Assembly: GCA_030867875.1 (NCBI GenBank)
Contig: JAOWCC010000044.1
Location: 2,140,501-2,204,500, forward strand
Length of the DNA: 64,000 nt
Source of the DNA: Actinernus sp. WN-2022
Taxonomy: Eukaryota > Cnidaria > Anthozoa > Actiniaria > Actinernidae
Direction of reading: 5' to 3'
Shown: positions 45,717 through 54,504 of the stretch, piece by piece
Layout: each line of letters opens with the position of its first letter
How positions within the stretch are numbered: position 1 is the stretch's first letter
Notes under the pieces: model-generated
What the model was told of the DNA's origin: nothing
Databases searched by the model: none
Seen by the model: the letters and a program-made list of their open reading frames with translations, nothing else
Position numbers and translations under genes: made by a program

Positions 45717-46715
45717 AATACCTTTCGGTGGTAGTTCTGTATCTGGTGGTATCACTTGTATCTCTTCACGAACGAACCCTCGCTTTGGTGCATCTTCTCC
45801 TAAATAGTATAGAACCGGTTGATTTGATGATACGACATTTCGAGAAATATAGTATGTTTGTAAACTCCATACAGGATCAGTTGCTCGCTTTACTCCACCT
45901 TCCAATTCTCCCGGTGAGTATAGATATCGAACTAAAACATCGAATGGTAGTCGCTTTTCTTTCAATCCAATAATTCTAGAATATGTAGGAGTCTTTATGT
46001 TTACTTGTTGTGCCTCTATAGAATTTGAAGGCTCCTTACCTGTTAGTCGAGTAACTTCATTGTTCATAGCCTTGATAACATCAGGAAGCCTCAATACCCA
46101 TTCTCTACTACGCGCATCCGATCCTTCAGATGTAAGTACCATCTCTTTTGCATATTGATATCCAAATAATCTTTCGGCTATCGTTCTATTTGCTCGTTCG
46201 ACAAAACTTTGTGCCCTATGATGACCGGCTTCACCCCGTTGAACTTTTGTACCACGTAGTTCTAATGTTTCAGACATACGTCCCATGAATTCTCTACCAG
46301 GATCGACTTGCAATGTTTTTGGCCATTCTAGTGGACTACGTTTGTAGATCCGATCAAATGCTGCAGACACTTCACCACTATCTTTCGATGCTAAGGGTTC
46401 AGCCTCTTTATATCTAGAAGCTACATCGATTACCACCAAAGCATACTTATATAGTTTCCTTCCACGTCCAGGTCGATCGTGAGGTAGAAAGATCAAATCA
46501 GCTTGATGAACTTCATTAGGTTTCGATACAGTCCAATGTGGTCGTGGAATATAGTGTGGTGGTGATAGATATATTTGCCACATGGCTTGTTTCTCTAACC
46601 AACCCTTAGCTACATCTTCCGATACCTTTGCAGCCACCGATAACTTACCAATTGCAGCATAACCTTTCCAATAGCCCATAGGACCATAGAAGATATTCGC
46701 AAGTTTAGCATCCAT
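45708..46715 (-). CDS. Retroviral-type integrase (Polinton INT)
   Basis: It inserts the element into the host genome by a DDE mechanism. 335 residues from ATG 46715 (MDAKLANIFYGPMGYWKG). A longer frame exists upstream but lacks an ATG. The catalytic triad is visible: Asp in HQADLIF, Asp in LQVDPGREF and Glu in SFVERANRT. The N-terminal block GYWKGYAAIGKL is the conserved region seen in Polinton integrases. No chromodomain is recognised at the C-terminus. The gene is convergent with pPolB and overlaps it by 9 bp. A long A/T hairpin lies directly upstream. Confidence 0.92.
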   Translation of the reverse strand: MDAKLANIFYGPMGYWKGYAAIGKLSVAAKVSEDVAKGWLEKQAMWQIYLSPPHYIPRPHWTVSKPNEVHQADLIFLPHDRPGRGRKLYKYALVVIDVASRYKEAEPLASKDSGEVSAAFDRIYKRSPLEWPKTLQVDPGREFMGRMSETLELRGTKVQRGEAGHHRAQSFVERANRTIAERLFGYQYAKEMVLTSEGSDARSREWVLRLPDVIKAMNNEVTRLTGKEPSNSIEAQQVNIKTPTYSRIIGLKEKRLPFDVLVRYLYSPGELEGGVKRATDPVWSLQTYYISRNVVSSNQPVLYYLGEDAPKRGFVREEIQVIPPDTELPPKGILR

Positions 46716-46749
46716 TATATATCTATGTATTCTAACCTTCAACAAGAAG

Positions 46750-46816
46750 AAAAAAAAGAAAAAAAGGAATAAGAACTTATCTAACCAACTAGTTCTTATT
46801 CTTTTTTTCTTTTTTA
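46750..46816. terminator. A/T-rich hairpin between integrase and the next gene
   Basis: The arm GGAATAAGAACT preceded by an A/G run pairs with AGTTCTTATTC followed by a T/C run: about 25 bp with a one-base bulge and a 13-nt loop. It lies after the stop of the gene ending at 46848 and before the integrase start at 46715, both on the minus strand. The position fits a 3' end or transcription stop for the upstream gene, or a promoter element for INT. A similar A-run/T-run inverted repeat occurs at 63846-63908. Confidence 0.5.
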
Positions 46817-46847
46817 GTATCTCGTCGATCGTAAAAATTCTCGTTTT

Positions 46848-47288
46848 TTAAAAGGCATATCGACTAATAGCGTATCCAGTGACTAGCATTCCACCACCAA
46901 CATAGATCAACTCACCAGTTTTCTGTGCGTTAGATGGTCGATAGTAGTCAGAGAAACGAGGTTCTTTCATTGCTTCGAGTCGTTTCAGTGCCTGACGTAA
47001 CTTATCGGATTGTATGAAAGCTCGGTTACTATCGAGTTGATTATTATGAGAATCACGTTCAACAACTTCCTGTTTATGCGCCCAATCAGACAATGTTTGA
47101 CGTTCTTCGATATATGCCTCCCTATCAGCATCGAATTTTTCCATTTCCCTATCATGTCTCTCTCGTTCTACATTAGCAGTTTCATCTTTCCCACCAAACA
47201 TCTTAGCAAGCACTCCGCCACCAGTAAATGCCGTTGCATTCAAAACTGCTCCGAAAATGGACATTCCAATAGCTGCTAACGTCGCCAT
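46848..47288 (-). CDS. Small Polinton membrane/coiled-coil protein, 146 aa
   Basis: ATG at 47288. Residues 1-30 form a Gly/Ala-rich hydrophobic segment (AAIGMSIFGAVLNATAFTGG), followed by a long charged, probably coiled-coil region (ERERHDREMEKFDADREAY) and a second hydrophobic segment near the C-terminus (LIYVGGGMLVTGYAI). This layout is common among small Polinton proteins in cnidarians. The function is unknown; a virion membrane or scaffold role is plausible. Its start codon overlaps the stop codon of the preceding gene (TAATG). Confidence 0.7.
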   Translation of the reverse strand: MATLAAIGMSIFGAVLNATAFTGGGVLAKMFGGKDETANVERERHDREMEKFDADREAYIEERQTLSDWAHKQEVVERDSHNNQLDSNRAFIQSDKLRQALKRLEAMKEPRFSDYYRPSNAQKTGELIYVGGGMLVTGYAISRYAF

Positions 47289-47497
47289 TATGGTACGATC
47301 TTTTGTTTCTCGAGATATTGTTTTGCATATATGCTACCAGCTATTACTGCAGTCCACTTCACGTAATTTATAATAGAAGTAGAAGGATCGTTAAGCATAG
47401 ATTCCTTGGCAACCTTTTTTACGATCCAACCAATACCAGCAGCTATTCCAGTTATCATAGCAGCATCAGTCGCTGTTTTCATCAATTCTTTATCCAT
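47288..47497 (-). CDS. Small Polinton membrane protein, 69 aa
   Basis: ATG at 47497. Two hydrophobic segments (DAAMITGIAAGIGWIVKKV, then VKWTAVIAGSIYA) separated by a short polar loop with DPSTS, and a Lys-rich tail. It ends in TAA overlapping the ATG of the next gene (TAATG), so the two are probably co-translated or closely co-regulated. Function unknown. Confidence 0.65.
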   Translation of the reverse strand: MDKELMKTATDAAMITGIAAGIGWIVKKVAKESMLNDPSTSIINYVKWTAVIAGSIYAKQYLEKQKIVP

Positions 47498-47532
47498 CCT
47501 AATATATATCGTATATCTCTAGTCTTTAATTG

Positions 47533-47886
47533 TTACTCCATATCTGGTACCGTAGTCTTTACAGGACTCGAGGGTCGTATAGGACTAATGTTCTTAGAAG
47601 TGTCGTCTCTGTATCTTTTGTATTGATAGTATGCGCCAAACAATGCAGCACCCGTACCAATAACTGCGATAGTAGTATTAGTAGATATGTTTCTAGTCCA
47701 ACTTTCATCTACGTCGGTTTCTTTAGATAATTCGCTTTCACGCGAAATCTCTCTCTTTTGAGCCTCTCTAGCAAGTTTATTACTTAGTGCTAATGCTTTC
47801 CCAGCAGCAACCCTCTTTGGATCTTTTACTTTAGTTGGTGTTGTTTTTGGTGGATTCGCAGTTATCTGATCCGTCTGTTCCTCCAT
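47533..47886 (-). CDS. Small Polinton basic/membrane protein, 117 aa
   Basis: ATG at 47886. N-terminal polar part with the basic motif KDPKRVAAGKALALSNK, then an acidic stretch (SRESELSKETDVDESW), then one hydrophobic segment (TIAVIGTGAALFGAYY) and a polar tail. The KDPKRVAAGK block is a recurrent feature of small Polinton proteins. It starts within the 3' end of the chimeric gene (47831-48319) in another frame. Function unknown; possibly a membrane-anchored virion protein. Confidence 0.65.
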   Translation of the reverse strand: MEEQTDQITANPPKTTPTKVKDPKRVAAGKALALSNKLAREAQKREISRESELSKETDVDESWTRNISTNTTIAVIGTGAALFGAYYQYKRYRDDTSKNISPIRPSSPVKTTVPDME

Positions 47887-48319
47887 CTCGATTCGATATA
47901 GTAGTTACTTGCGAAGGTTTAATAGGAGTACTAGGAACGACTATATGATTAGCTACATGGAACGAAGCACTAGCTAGAGCCACTAATCGAACTGCTTTAA
48001 GTATTAATAGACCAGCCGCAGTATATATCTCATTGCGGACTAGTCGGTCTTCTAGTAGATCCTTAACCAGTGTTTGTTGGTCATCTAGTGGAACTACGTA
48101 TGCAACTGCGCGAGTAGCTAGACGTAGTGCACCATTTACTAAGCATCCTCTTATTTGGTGGCATACGCCAAACAATACAGCGCCCATACCAATAACTGCT
48201 ATAGTAGATACGTTTTTAGTCCAACTTTTATCTACGTCGATTTCTTTAGATAATTCACTTTCACGTGTAATCTCTCTCTTTTGAGTCTCCGCAGTTATCT
48301 GATCCGTCTGTTCCTCCAT
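47831..48319 (-). CDS. Chimeric gene from tandem duplication, 162 aa
   Basis: ATG at 48319. Residues 1-10 (MEEQTDQITA) and the following QKREITRESELSKE...AVIGMGAVLFG match the start and membrane segment of the downstream gene (47533-47886), without its middle KDPKRVAAGK part. From about residue 60 the protein instead matches the C-terminal half of the upstream gene 48261-48845 (TRAVAYV, QVTTISN-DGGTDGSDN). The gene therefore arose by tandem duplication across the overlap of two adjacent genes and encodes N-terminus of one and C-terminus of the other. The frame is intact. Whether it is used is unknown. Confidence 0.75.
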   Translation of the reverse strand: MEEQTDQITAETQKREITRESELSKEIDVDKSWTKNVSTIAVIGMGAVLFGVCHQIRGCLVNGALRLATRAVAYVVPLDDQQTLVKDLLEDRLVRNEIYTAAGLLILKAVRLVALASASFHVANHIVVPSTPIKPSQVTTISNRDGGTDGSDNCESTKNNTN

Positions 48320-48845
48320 CTTGATTCGATATAGTAGTTACTTGCGAATGTCTAATAGGTGTACCAGGAATGACTATGTGATCAGCTACATTGAACAAGA
48401 CACTAGCTAGAGCTACAAATCGACCGTGTTTAAGTGCTAATCGACCAGCCGCCATAGATATCTGATGACGGGCTAATTGGTTTTCTTGTAGATCCTTAAA
48501 CAGTGCTTGTTGGTTGTCTAGTGTAGCTACGTGTGAGAGCGTAGCTACGTATGAGACTGCGCGAGTAACTTGACGTAGTACACCATCTACTAAGTGTACT
48601 GTTATTTGATTTGCTACTACAGCCTGGTATCTACTATATAAACGTTTTACGTCCTTCTCAGATAGTTTAGTTATATCTGTTAGGGAGAAATTCTGTCCTA
48701 GACATTCTTTCGTTTTACCTAATACAGCTAAGGTCTTAAGTTCTTCCCGCCATTCTTCGATATCCTCCAATTCGATTGAAAATTCCAATTTGGGTGGTGG
48801 ACCTGTTAAATCCTCACCTTCCAGTTCTTTAACGTATTCATCCAT
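48261..48845 (-). CDS. Polinton protein of unknown function, 194 aa
   Basis: ATG at 48845, overlapping the end of the ATPase gene by 8 bp. The N-terminal half is acidic (MDEYVKELEGEDL) with predicted helices; the C-terminal half has a weakly hydrophobic helix (LALKHGRFVALASVLFNVAD) and the tail QVTTISNQDGGTDGSDN. The 3' end overlaps the start of the chimeric gene (47831-48319) by about 59 bp in another frame. I recognise no catalytic motif; in particular there is no adenovirus-type protease triad. Confidence 0.55.
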   Translation of the reverse strand: MDEYVKELEGEDLTGPPPKLEFSIELEDIEEWREELKTLAVLGKTKECLGQNFSLTDITKLSEKDVKRLYSRYQAVVANQITVHLVDGVLRQVTRAVSYVATLSHVATLDNQQALFKDLQENQLARHQISMAAGRLALKHGRFVALASVLFNVADHIVIPGTPIRHSQVTTISNQDGGTDGSDNCGDSKERDYT

Positions 48846-49461
48846 GATAATATGTTATAGGTGTGGGTATCTCTAACACTACTGCAAAAGGATGTCGCAA
48901 ACAGAAACATATGCGAGCAAACTTATGAGATCGAAGTATCGTTCGTAACTCATTACATTCTCGTGAGCCTCCGTAATCTTCAAATATCCTCTTTCCATCT
49001 ATAACCGATGCAGTATGAAATGCTACTACGATAGCTACGTTCTCACGAAATAGTTTACATATACTCGTTAATTGTTGGGATAGTACCCAAATAGATAGTC
49101 CTATATGTCGAGCAGAGAATGCTAAATCTACTAGTTTGTCAGTTCTTCGTTTTACATCTTTTGATGCAGCACAATCATCTAGAATCAATAATGTATTGGT
49201 ACCTGACCAAAAGGTTGCACAAATATTTAATGTGGTATCGATAGCATCCTGAGATGGTGATATGACATAAAAATGCGTATCTCGATTAGCAAATCCATGA
49301 TATGTCTTGTTGTGGGCATACGTAGGACAAATTAATACTATATAATCGAACTTACCACGAAATGGTCCACGAAGTTGTTCTATGAGAAATGCAGTCTTTC
49401 CACAATTCGTTGGACCTACTATGAGTGAGTTGAATGGAATGTGTTCTACGAGGGAATCCAT
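48838..49461 (-). CDS. A32-type genome packaging ATPase (FtsK/HerA superfamily)
   Basis: It pumps DNA into the capsid. 207 residues from ATG 49461. Walker A is IVGPTNCGKT (residues about 14-23), Walker B is LLILDDCA (about 90-97), and a sensor-like WVLSQQLTS follows. Length and motif order fit the Polinton/NCLDV A32-like ATPase. It overlaps the capsid gene upstream by 16 bp and the next gene downstream by 8 bp, indicating a tightly packed late gene cluster. Confidence 0.9.
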   Translation of the reverse strand: MDSLVEHIPFNSLIVGPTNCGKTAFLIEQLRGPFRGKFDYIVLICPTYAHNKTYHGFANRDTHFYVISPSQDAIDTTLNICATFWSGTNTLLILDDCAASKDVKRRTDKLVDLAFSARHIGLSIWVLSQQLTSICKLFRENVAIVVAFHTASVIDGKRIFEDYGGSRECNELRTILRSHKFARICFCLRHPFAVVLEIPTPITYYHG

Positions 49462-50696
49462 CGGTATGTTATACTATCTAAAGATCTGTTCAATATCTTG
49501 AGCTGAGCATCAGCAAGGACATAGATATGCATGTTTACGTTTCCACTTCCTTTTAAAGTTCTATGTATACGAATATCGATATCTTTTCCACCACCAGTTT
49601 GTGCCATTCCATCACCATGAGCAGAGGAATCTTTTGCTGTACGCCAATCGACTAGGATGGCAAATCTGTTATTGTAAAATTTGGTAGGAGTCATAGAGGT
49701 ATCGGATGTACCAAACCATCCTTTTGTGGACTCCCAAAAATCTGGTGTTAACATACCTCCTGGAAAGAATCTATTTGGAACTCCATTTACGTCTATCTCT
49801 ATCTTTGAAATATCAGGATTTACGAATGCTTCGCTATCTCGTGAACCGGCGGTGTGAGGATCTACGAATAGAAAGAGTAATCCAGCGAATGATCGTCGTT
49901 GAACATTGATATTCTGAGATATCAAAGTATCTGATGCCTTAGCGATAGGTACTAACTTGAAGTGAACTGCGTGATCGTATAGGAATGCAGTACCATTTTC
50001 ATATGCGCGAAATGCTTTCCTAGCTAGCGTTTCATTCTTGATTGCTTCGTATTCTAACTGGATGTTGGTAAGCTTGTACGTACCTATCTTTGTCGAATCT
50101 GATCCAACGATTATATTGATAGAGTGGGCTAGAGTTAATTCGAATGAAATAGTGTCTTCTAATGCATGTGGATATAGAACTCCATGTTGTGTAAGAATAT
50201 CAACGTCTAACGGAATTCTATATTTCGAACCATATGCAGCTAACAATGCATTCTCACCAACCTCTGAAGTACCTGCATCACCAGCCTTAGATCGTAGCTT
50301 ATTTGTGTTATCTGATTGGATACCTTGTTGTACTCTCGATTCTCTCTCTTGTGTAGATAGATAGATATCGGAATATGTTTGTAATAGATCCGATCGAGCA
50401 ATGTCTTCTACTATTTCAGCTCCTATCTTACAAACTCGATGCATAACTAAGCAACGTCCAACATTTGCAACGACTCGATTATTAACATGTCCACCAGACA
50501 ATACGATATCACCCAATAATGCCAAACTACCAGGTACTAATACGATATCTTCTCCTAGTGTTGGTACTTCCACATATAGAGTCTCACCTGGATTGGCAGA
50601 TGATGGAGTGAAAGTCTTTCTATATAAGGTTCGTTGAGCTTTGAGTGCGAGTGGCACTCTTAGTGCTTCCTTAGGAATTAACTTCGACGATATCAT
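49446..50696 (-). CDS. Polinton major capsid protein (double jelly-roll type)
   Basis: The main shell protein of the putative virion, about 416 residues from the ATG at 50696 (MISSKLIPKEALRVP). A further in-frame ATG at 50732 would overlap the divergent gene's start, so I prefer the inner one. It belongs to the family annotated in many invertebrates after C. elegans F54H12.2. Characteristic pieces: RSFAGLLFLFVDP, ITVDV-like strand IDVNGVPNRFFPGG, and the C-terminal LDSITYRWIPS. No frameshift or stop. Confidence 0.88.
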   Translation of the reverse strand: MISSKLIPKEALRVPLALKAQRTLYRKTFTPSSANPGETLYVEVPTLGEDIVLVPGSLALLGDIVLSGGHVNNRVVANVGRCLVMHRVCKIGAEIVEDIARSDLLQTYSDIYLSTQERESRVQQGIQSDNTNKLRSKAGDAGTSEVGENALLAAYGSKYRIPLDVDILTQHGVLYPHALEDTISFELTLAHSINIIVGSDSTKIGTYKLTNIQLEYEAIKNETLARKAFRAYENGTAFLYDHAVHFKLVPIAKASDTLISQNINVQRRSFAGLLFLFVDPHTAGSRDSEAFVNPDISKIEIDVNGVPNRFFPGGMLTPDFWESTKGWFGTSDTSMTPTKFYNNRFAILVDWRTAKDSSAHGDGMAQTGGGKDIDIRIHRTLKGSGNVNMHIYVLADAQLKILNRSLDSITYRWIPS

Positions 50697-50730
50697 GTTG
50701 AATATACCATGATATATAGTTATGTTCAAC
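50697..50730. promoter_or_regulatory. 34-bp divergent intergenic region (capsid gene / membrane protein)
   Basis: Between the two probable ATGs of divergent genes lie only 34 bp, AT-rich with TATATAGT. Any promoter for the two genes must overlap this gap or the coding ends. Possible bidirectional promoter, inferred from position. Confidence 0.35.
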
Positions 50731-51768
50731 ATGGAAGATAGGGTCGACGTTGATGTGAGACCTGAGGATAGTACCGACAGATACGAAGAACGACAACGAG
50801 ATGAAGAAAACCGACGAGAACGAGATGAAGAAGACCGACAACGAGAACGAGAAGCAAATGAAAGATACGTGGCTTACTTATTGAGTGGCAATCAAGATGA
50901 AGCTGGGGGTAGTGAGACAATTACCATGGATAATTTGCATGACTACGCTATAGAAGGTGACCCACTTCGAGGATTCACATTCGAACAAACGATTCGAGAT
51001 TCGGCAAAAGAAATGCTGGTTGACATAGTAAAGGGGCAATATCCGGATGCTGGTGTTCGGCATAATATAGAAATCTCCTTAGTAGATGGAAACATCACCG
51101 TTCGCGAACTTGGAAGCAAAGAACCTTTTAAACGTCTATTCGTCGGTAATGATGATGATAGGAAATTACGTGTGCAGATGAGGAAAGCTCTCAAAGATGC
51201 TTTAGGTCCAAATAATGAAGAGGCTGCTAATGAAGTAATATTTGCAGAACGACAACTCGCTGATCGGGAAGCAAATAACGAATCTATTCTTGAAGACTCC
51301 GAATCGACCGACGCGCAGAAAGAAATAGCTAAGAAAGAGTTAATATCCATCCATAAGGCAAGAGAATTACTTGAACGTCAAGATGAAGCCATACTAGAAC
51401 GTATATCGCTACGTGAAAGGGTCAAATACATTTTCAGGAAGTATGGAATGACTGTTCTTGCGGTGGTAACTGCTATTGGTGCTATCGTTAGTGTAATAGT
51501 TTCCCAGCTATCGAAATCCGTACCGAAACCAGTAAAAGATGGTATCGACAAAGTGGCAGATACAGTAAAGAAGGGATTAAAAACGACAGGTGATTTGTTA
51601 AAGGAAATGGGAAAGAAACTTGGACAGATACTACCTGGAATGATTGGATCAATTGCGAATTTCATATTTACTATGGCCGGTAAAGCTCTAGGAGTATTAG
51701 CAGAGAACGTTTGGTTATTCATCGTAGCTATAGTGGTGATCACAATAGAGCAATACAAACGACGTTAA
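50731..51768 (+). CDS. Polinton protein with acidic/coiled N-terminus and C-terminal membrane anchors
   Basis: Starts at ATG 50731 (MEDRVDVDVRPED); an ATG 9 bp upstream is also in frame. About 345 residues. Residues 15-50 are an Arg/Glu coiled coil, the middle is mixed, and the C-terminal third has two hydrophobic segments (GMTVLAVVTAIGAIVSVIVS; LAENVWLFIVAIVVITI) around a Lys-rich amphipathic region (KKGLKTTGDLLKEMGKKLG) and a Gly-rich hydrophobic patch. This C-terminal layout recurs in Polintons of cnidarians. Role unknown, probably virion membrane. Its TAA shares the palindromic TTAA with the stop of the convergent gene. Confidence 0.7.
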   Translation: MEDRVDVDVRPEDSTDRYEERQRDEENRRERDEEDRQREREANERYVAYLLSGNQDEAGGSETITMDNLHDYAIEGDPLRGFTFEQTIRDSAKEMLVDIVKGQYPDAGVRHNIEISLVDGNITVRELGSKEPFKRLFVGNDDDRKLRVQMRKALKDALGPNNEEAANEVIFAERQLADREANNESILEDSESTDAQKEIAKKELISIHKARELLERQDEAILERISLRERVKYIFRKYGMTVLAVVTAIGAIVSVIVSQLSKSVPKPVKDGIDKVADTVKKGLKTTGDLLKEMGKKLGQILPGMIGSIANFIFTMAGKALGVLAENVWLFIVAIVVITIEQYKRR

Positions 51769-53405
51769 CGAAATAACGCCCATGCAATTCCAGCTCCTGC
51801 AATAGATACTATCGCTAGATTGATCCCATGTTGTGGAGTAGGATTCGGTAAGATACTATGTGAAACTCGTTGTGGAACTTGTTGTGGAACTTGATGTGGT
51901 AATTGTTTCTTTTGTTTCTTCCCCTTCATATCTGGTGGGGACTTGGTTTCGAGAATATCTGCATTAATATCGTTTACGCCTAACACCATACCTTCCGTGG
52001 CGCGCGGGATTGGATTTTTATAACCATCCTTCTTACCGAGGTAGTACTCGAGGTTGCTTGGTAGTAATCGTACCCCTATAGCTATTGCTAGGGTTAATCT
52101 CTTATGTGTGTGTAGTATAGCTGTAAGATAGTTTTTATAGCTTACCACTAAACCATTTTCGAGAATAGCGTCTTCGACTAATCTCTTAAATTTTTCTTTG
52201 ACATTGAAACTATCTATGATGGAATGGTTAAGATCATTTTGAGCAGCTAGAACGCAATATCCAAAAGCTTCAACGGATCGATTCAATCTACCTAATCCAT
52301 CATCCGTTAATCCCTTACCGATTGGTGGCGTAAACCAATTATATTGTTTTCCTTCATGTTCATCGTTCCGAATGAATGCCACAAGATCGCCCTGATCCTC
52401 CTTACCTCCTTGGTCTGCAAATAAATTATTGTGATTTGGCCAATTATCTGCTTCTTTATCGTAACCTCTGATTACGTGGACGTTTTTGAAACCGTCATCG
52501 TACAAAAGGAATACATCTCCTAATCCGTTATTCCTACCTCCGTGCCATCGGAAATCTGGTGTTCGAGATATACCAAATTCGACGCATAATTTCTCAAGAG
52601 CTGATTTGCTATAGAGGTTATCCATTTGCTTGAAAGCAGAGTCACCAGGTAGAGGAACTCCATGAGCACCACCAATTTCATGTAGAATTCTTCGTATCGT
52701 GAAATAAACATGAAATCGTAAGAACCCTTGAACAATAGGAGGATACGTTTTGAAAATAGGATCAAACAATGACACTCCACATCCAGAAGTCGCACACCAC
52801 GTTGCGAAATTCAATTGTTGAGGCCAATATTTGAAATCCGGACCACGTAACCAATGGTAGGACTCATTTGCTGTCATATGCTTTATAACGGTCTCCTTGA
52901 ATATGTTCGGAACACCTGCTTTGAACTTTTTCGTAGGTGTGACGTATATCCATAGATTAGTGAGATCGATATCTTGTGCTTTTTCAGTAGGTGGGACCGC
53001 CGTAATAGGGTATTTCACACTTTTATCTAGTGTTAACGTATGTGGAAAACCATCATGCACATCCCACAATGCGTTATCGATGCGTTTTTGAATAGTAGCA
53101 GGTAGTTTGGAGAAATCATCTCCATAAACCACATAACCATGATTCCCATCTCGAAACCAAATACTAGTTGAATATTTGCTAGGGCCGTCTATATCCGTTG
53201 ATACATAGAACTGGTGAAAATCTGCATGTGGATATTGTTTCTTAAACTTCGCTAATAGATCGGCATTCAACGTTGCGACCTTTTTATTTTCATCGGCAAG
53301 GAGCGCTATCTGCTCAGATTTCGACAGTCTTGGTCCACCCCTAGCAATCTCTTCTATGTCCTCTGCAGATAGACCATCATCTTCGTCTGACACAACGAAA
53401 GGCAT
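51765..53405 (-). CDS. Large Polinton protein of unknown function, 546 aa
   Basis: ATG at 53405, with an acidic N-terminus (VSDEDDGLSAEDIEEIARGG). The middle contains FATWCATSGCGVSLFDP and FRFHVYFTIRRILHEIGGA, the best conserved part of this family as I know it, and a Gly/Asp-rich segment. The C-terminus is Pro/Gln-rich (HQVPQQVPQRV) followed by one hydrophobic anchor (AIVSIAGAGIAWALF). I recognise no enzyme triad. Position among capsid genes suggests a structural or membrane-associated virion protein. Frame intact, convergent with the gene ending at 51768. Confidence 0.7.
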   Translation of the reverse strand: MPFVVSDEDDGLSAEDIEEIARGGPRLSKSEQIALLADENKKVATLNADLLAKFKKQYPHADFHQFYVSTDIDGPSKYSTSIWFRDGNHGYVVYGDDFSKLPATIQKRIDNALWDVHDGFPHTLTLDKSVKYPITAVPPTEKAQDIDLTNLWIYVTPTKKFKAGVPNIFKETVIKHMTANESYHWLRGPDFKYWPQQLNFATWCATSGCGVSLFDPIFKTYPPIVQGFLRFHVYFTIRRILHEIGGAHGVPLPGDSAFKQMDNLYSKSALEKLCVEFGISRTPDFRWHGGRNNGLGDVFLLYDDGFKNVHVIRGYDKEADNWPNHNNLFADQGGKEDQGDLVAFIRNDEHEGKQYNWFTPPIGKGLTDDGLGRLNRSVEAFGYCVLAAQNDLNHSIIDSFNVKEKFKRLVEDAILENGLVVSYKNYLTAILHTHKRLTLAIAIGVRLLPSNLEYYLGKKDGYKNPIPRATEGMVLGVNDINADILETKSPPDMKGKKQKKQLPHQVPQQVPQRVSHSILPNPTPQHGINLAIVSIAGAGIAWALFR

Positions 53406-53454
53406 CGTAACTATTGAAGCTATACATATCCATAGTTTATACCTTTAATATATA

Positions 53455-54120
53455 ATGGTTATCTTAAATGTCACATGTCCTACGGCTGACCATACTGTCT
53501 ACTTCGATAACCCTATTCTTATCAATAATATTTCGCTAGTTGAGGTCACTCTTAGTCACAATTGGTGGAACCTAGCAGAGAAAGGGAGCTTTAAGTGGGG
53601 TGTCGATGGTGTTATGTTTCCACACGAAATTAAGGCGGGGCATTATAGTATAGGAAGCTTGATGACCCAATTCGATCCCGCGGTTGATGCTGGTTTATTG
53701 GAATTCATAAACAACGCATTTAGGAAATACTATATTTTCGATGTTAAGAAACCAATCCAGTTAACTAAGAATATCTGCGATTTGCTTGGTATCAAAGTAG
53801 GTGGGAGTCCAACAGGCTATGTGACTATCAATGTGGGAAAATACCCCCTGGTGCCAAAAGATATTAATCACATATATATCTACTGTGATGTGGTGGATTC
53901 AGATTTCTCACTTCTTGATGGGAAGCCATCTAAAATCCTACATACTTTAAAAACGACATCACACGTTTTTGGTGAAACAACTTATTTTCCACCAACCCTC
54001 ATACCCATTCGAGCCCTAGGAACGATACGGAACTACATTCGCCTCACAGTTTGCGATGAGAAAGGCAATCTCATAGACTTCAACAAGCAGCCTCTACGTT
54101 TCGTGTTGAAGCTTGAGTAA
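53455..54120 (+). CDS. Polinton minor capsid (penton-type) protein
   Basis: 221 residues from ATG 53455. Beta-rich with strands such as VILNVTCPTADHTVYF and INHIYIYCDVVDSD followed by LLDGKPSKIL and a C-terminal LRFVLKLE. This pattern matches the Polinton minor capsid protein, which forms a single jelly roll at the vertices. The gene is intact, 49 bp from the divergent 546-aa gene and 16 bp before the next gene. Confidence 0.8.
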   Translation: MVILNVTCPTADHTVYFDNPILINNISLVEVTLSHNWWNLAEKGSFKWGVDGVMFPHEIKAGHYSIGSLMTQFDPAVDAGLLEFINNAFRKYYIFDVKKPIQLTKNICDLLGIKVGGSPTGYVTINVGKYPLVPKDINHIYIYCDVVDSDFSLLDGKPSKILHTLKTTSHVFGETTYFPPTLIPIRALGTIRNYIRLTVCDEKGNLIDFNKQPLRFVLKLE

Positions 54121-54504
54121 ATCATACGTATATACAATGGATGGTGATTCGATTCAACCGTTTCCAACAGCACCAGGTATCTATCCATCGGGAGCTATAA
54201 AGGAACTTAGCGATATAAATGGATCGAGTTTTAGACTGCAAAAAATCTGTGATACGCTTGCTGAGCTAGAACAACAAGCAAAGCACTACGAAGTTGTTCG
54301 CAAAAAATATGCTCGAGCGCGTGGTATCGTTCATGGGATTGCTGTGGCCACAGGTAGCCTGAGTGGCGTTTTATCAGCTTCTGCGTTAGGTTCATCATTT
54401 ACGGGGATTGGGATACCTGTTGGTATTTCCTTAGGATCAGCGGGGTTCCTGTGTGCCGCCATATCGGCTTCGATGGCTGTTGTTAGTAACACAGCATGAA
54501 ATGA

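Noticed and set aside
48261..48845. Candidate for the missing adenovirus-type maturation protease
   Set aside because: No His-Asp/Glu-Gln-Cys order is visible and the size and composition do not fit. The protease may lie beyond 64000 or be absent.
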